From Maribacter sp. 1_MG-2023 (GTDB taxonomy: Bacteria; Bacteroidota; Bacteroidia; Flavobacteriales; Flavobacteriaceae): 64,000 nucleotides of DNA. The stretch is taken from the NCBI RefSeq assembly GCF_030547005.1, contig NZ_JAUOPN010000013.1, positions 62,001 through 126,000 of the forward strand, given 5' to 3'. Every line of letters begins with the position of its first letter. The first letter of the stretch is position 1. Positions 61,945 to 64,000 of the stretch are shown piece after piece. The notes beneath the pieces were generated by a model. That model worked only from the letters and a program-made list of their open reading frames with translations. It was not told the DNA's origin and did no database searches. The translations under genes were made by a program, and so were the position numbers.

Positions 61945-63315
61945 TTATCCGTGAAGTACAAAATCTCTTAATAGAATAAAAACAACAGCCCCACTAATAA
62001 AACCTGCAAATGCCAACCATGCAATTTTTTTAAGATACCAGAAAAAATCAATTTTCTCCATACCCATAGCAACAACACCTGCGGCAGAACCAATTATCAA
62101 CATACTACCACCTGTACCAGCAGAATAAGCGATAAAATGCCATAACGGATTATCTAAAGGCTCGCTAAACATTCCCATACTTGCAGCAACCAATGGTACG
62201 TTATCAATAACAGCTGACCCTAAACCAAATAATAATACTACAACATCAGTATTGGGTATTGCTTCATTTAGTGCACCTGCAGCATTAAAAAGTATACCTA
62301 ATGACTCCATAGCGGCTACCGCCAATAAAATTCCCAAGAAGAACAATATACTTGGTAATTCTATTTTAGATAAAGATTGGTGAACAGGGCTATGGTGCCC
62401 TTCACTATCTTGACCTTCTTGATCTACTGAAGAGATGCTAAATTTCTTATTACTATATATTTCAGCGAAAGTCGCTACAACAGCCAATGATAACATCATA
62501 CCTACATAAGGTGGTAAATGTGTAACTGTTTTAAAAATAGGAACGAATAAAATAGCACCTAGACCTAAATACAACATTACCCCACTATACTTAGACTTAG
62601 ATTTCTCCTCTTCTAATTCCCCATCAATTAAACCTTTAAACACTTTAAACCTACTTGCAATAACAACAGGTACTAACATACAAACTAATGAAGGTAAAAG
62701 CACATGAAGAACCAATTGACCAGCACTTACTCTATTAGCAATCCACAACATAGTAGTGGTAACATCACCAATAGGCGACCATGCACCACCAGCGTTTGCC
62801 GTAATAACGATCATACCAGCAAACCATAATTTTGTTTCTCTATCCTTAATAACCTTTTGAAGTATAGTAATTAAAACTATAGTAGCCGTAAGGTTATCTA
62901 TTATAGCTGATAATATGAATGCCAAAATTGAAAATAACCAAAGTAATTTTCCTTTCTGCTTTGTTTTAATAAAGCCTTTTATAGTTGCAAAACCATCGAA
63001 ATAATCAATGATTTCAACAATGGTCATCGCTCCTAAAAGAAAGAAAAGAATCTCTGCCGTTTTACCTAAATGATGCAAAAGAGATTCCTCCATCATGTGC
63101 ATTCGATCTAAATGCTCAAAATTACTAAACCCTTCTACAAGACTTTGATGAGCGGAATCAAACCAATTATCATAGCCATCTATTCCAAGAGCAATCAGTG
63201 CCCAAAGTATAGCCATCATAGCTAACGCCGGAATTAATTTATCTATTTTAAGATTGTGTTCTAAGGTAATGGCAAGGTATCCTGCCAAAAAAACAATAAC
63301 AATGATGGTTTCCAT
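61945..63315 (-). CDS. nhaD: Sodium:proton antiporter NhaD
   Basis: The 456-residue inner membrane antiporter exports Na+ in exchange for protons, typical of marine and halophilic bacteria. It has about 12 helices. Family blocks are 'SAIIDNLTATIVLITILQ' (about residue 137), 'TANAGGAWSPIGDVTTTM' (about residue 172) and 'GSAVIDNVPLVAASMGMF' (about residue 365), with the ion-coordinating Asp, Asn and Thr residues. A charged loop rich in Glu and Lys lies near residue 235. It is monocistronic, 53 bp upstream of exbB on the same strand. Its leader contains a tandem TAGTTAG repeat. Confidence 0.93.
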   Translation of the reverse strand: METIIVIVFLAGYLAITLEHNLKIDKLIPALAMMAILWALIALGIDGYDNWFDSAHQSLVEGFSNFEHLDRMHMMEESLLHHLGKTAEILFFLLGAMTIVEIIDYFDGFATIKGFIKTKQKGKLLWLFSILAFILSAIIDNLTATIVLITILQKVIKDRETKLWFAGMIVITANAGGAWSPIGDVTTTMLWIANRVSAGQLVLHVLLPSLVCMLVPVVIASRFKVFKGLIDGELEEEKSKSKYSGVMLYLGLGAILFVPIFKTVTHLPPYVGMMLSLAVVATFAEIYSNKKFSISSVDQEGQDSEGHHSPVHQSLSKIELPSILFFLGILLAVAAMESLGILFNAAGALNEAIPNTDVVVLLFGLGSAVIDNVPLVAASMGMFSEPLDNPLWHFIAYSAGTGGSMLIIGSAAGVVAMGMEKIDFFWYLKKIAWLAFAGFISGAVVFILLRDFVLHG

Positions 63316-63337
63316 ATTAGTTGGTTTTTTGAGTAAC

Positions 63338-63357
63338 TAGTTAGTAGTTAGTAGTTA
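63338..63357. repeat. Tandem heptamer TAGTTAG
   Basis: Nearly three copies of TAGTTAG lie 22-42 bp upstream of the nhaD start. A related double heptamer TTGTTAG precedes hppA at 8688-8701. Confidence 0.7.
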
Positions 63358-63625
63358 TAAATATAGGTTCTAATTCTAAAAAATAAATCTTCCAAATATA
63401 TTTAAAATTGTCTGTGAATTCCTAATGAATTGACAATAATACCGAAGTTATTTGACTTCCAAATACTTAAATCGATACTATTCTAAATTTAACAAGTTTT
63501 TAGTGACCACATTTTAACGCATAAGAAAATGTTAAATATGAACTGATCATATATTACAACGATAGTATTGTTACAAAATCGGTCAAAAGGAGGTCTATAA
63601 GTGTAATATTTAACTACTATATCTT

Positions 63626-63633
63626 TATCTTTG
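63626..63633 (+). promoter_or_regulatory. Candidate -7 element for the acyl-CoA dehydrogenase gene
   Basis: TATCTTTG is an exact TANNTTTG match, 26 bp upstream of the ATG at 63660. No clear -33 TTG is seen at the expected distance. Confidence 0.42.
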
Positions 63634-63659
63634 ATACGTTAACCTTTATATACAATTAG

Positions 63660-64000
63660 ATGGATTTTTCATTAAATGAAGAACAAAAACTTATACAACA
63701 AGCTGCACGTGATTTTGCTGAAACTGAACTGTTAGCAGAAGTAATTGAACGTGATGACGCCCAAAGATTCCCTACAGAGGAAATTAAAAAATTGGGAGAG
63801 CTTGGATTTCTAGGAATGATGGTAGATCCGAAATATGGCGGAAGCGGTCTTGACACATTATCATATGTAATAGCCATGGAAGAAATTTCTAAAATTGACG
63901 CTTCGACTTCAGTTGTTATGTCAGTAAATAATTCTTTGGTATGTTGGGGATTAGAGAAATTTGGTTCTGAAGCTCAGAAAGAAAAATATCTTACCAAACT
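63660..64000 (+). CDS. Acyl-CoA dehydrogenase, N-terminal part (cut by window)
   Basis: The frame is open from ATG 63660 to the window end (about 113 residues). The sequence 'MDFSLNEEQKLIQQAARDFA' is the standard acyl-CoA dehydrogenase N-terminal helical domain, followed by 'ELGFLGMMVDPKYGGSG' and 'EEISKIDASTSVVMSVNNSL', typical of the short/branched-chain or butyryl-CoA group. The enzyme oxidises acyl-CoA to enoyl-CoA and passes electrons to ETF, whose genes lie at 13-15 kb. Chain-length specificity and the catalytic glutamate lie beyond the window. Confidence 0.93.
   Translation, partial: MDFSLNEEQKLIQQAARDFAETELLAEVIERDDAQRFPTEEIKKLGELGFLGMMVDPKYGGSGLDTLSYVIAMEEISKIDASTSVVMSVNNSLVCWGLEKFGSEAQKEKYLTK

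Larger units (their letters stand above)
63316..63659. other. Intergenic region between nhaD and the acyl-CoA dehydrogenase gene
   Basis: There are 344 bp of AT-rich divergent spacer. A 7-bp tandem repeat (TAGTTAG, nearly three copies, 63338-63357) lies just upstream of nhaD. On the plus strand a TATCTTTG box is found at 63626. No gene is seen. Confidence 0.6.

Noticed and set aside
1-64000. CRISPR arrays, IS elements, prophage, rRNA
   Set aside because: No regularly spaced repeats, transposase motifs, phage genes or rRNA sequence were found on either strand.

Overview
The window is AT-rich DNA from a marine member of the Flavobacteriaceae (Bacteroidota). The evidence is SusC/SusD outer-membrane pairs, the type IX secretion and gliding genes porV and gldJ, GLPGLI and DUF5686 envelope proteins, TANNTTTG-type promoter boxes, and an alginate utilisation locus like those of Zobellia, Maribacter and relatives. 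The genus is an inference. I see no IS element, phage, CRISPR array or rRNA.

Layout. 1-1.9 kb: the start of an outer-membrane receptor (cut by the window) behind a GLPGLI gene. 2-6.2 kb: deoxynucleoside kinase, pabB, a pabC-like gene, an App1-type phosphatase and a TonB-like protein. 6.2-13 kb: K+-dependent membrane pyrophosphatase, soluble pyrophosphatase, a DUF5686 outer-membrane protein and pdhB. 13.1-18.9 kb: etfB-etfA, a bifunctional-nuclease family gene, a nucleoside transporter, thyA and a TonB_C protein. 18.9-24.4 kb: egtB-egtD (ergothioneine), a lone glycogen-binding-type domain, a class V aminotransferase, a 2TM protein, folA and murI. 24.4-32.6 kb: a PafA-like phosphatase, mlaE-mlaF, and a very tight five-gene operon (M28 peptidase, SDR, SprT-like, mannose-1-P guanylyltransferase, DUF389). 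32.7-40.7 kb: pdhC-pdhA, cdd, porV, gldJ and murF. 40.7-46.1 kb: a CusB/CusA-type metal efflux pair. 46.3-58.6 kb: an alginate locus bracketed by two tRNA-Val genes. 58.7-63.3 kb: exbB-exbD-tonB-folC and nhaD. The right edge holds the start of an acyl-CoA dehydrogenase.

How the genes work together. Nucleotide and folate metabolism recurs: dNK, nupC, thyA, folA, cdd, pabB/pabC and folC. Energy genes include all three PDH genes (pdhB about 20 kb from pdhA-pdhC), ETF plus an acyl-CoA dehydrogenase, and a Na+-linked set (membrane PPase, NhaD). ExbB/ExbD/TonB can energise the SusC-type transporter of the alginate locus.

The alginate locus deserves most attention. It has SusC, SusD, two PKD-bearing surface lipoproteins, two PL7 alginate lyases, a FadR-type GntR regulator and an Nramp-fold membrane protein that lacks the metal-binding motifs. 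None of the usual genes for processing unsaturated uronate are present. The susC upstream region holds two identical 16-bp TGGT-TT-ACCA operator-like boxes, one overlapping a good -7 element; a related box lies upstream of gntR. A 67-nt imperfect hairpin sits inside the operon, and the long susC leader holds a hairpin whose U-tract faces the opposite strand.
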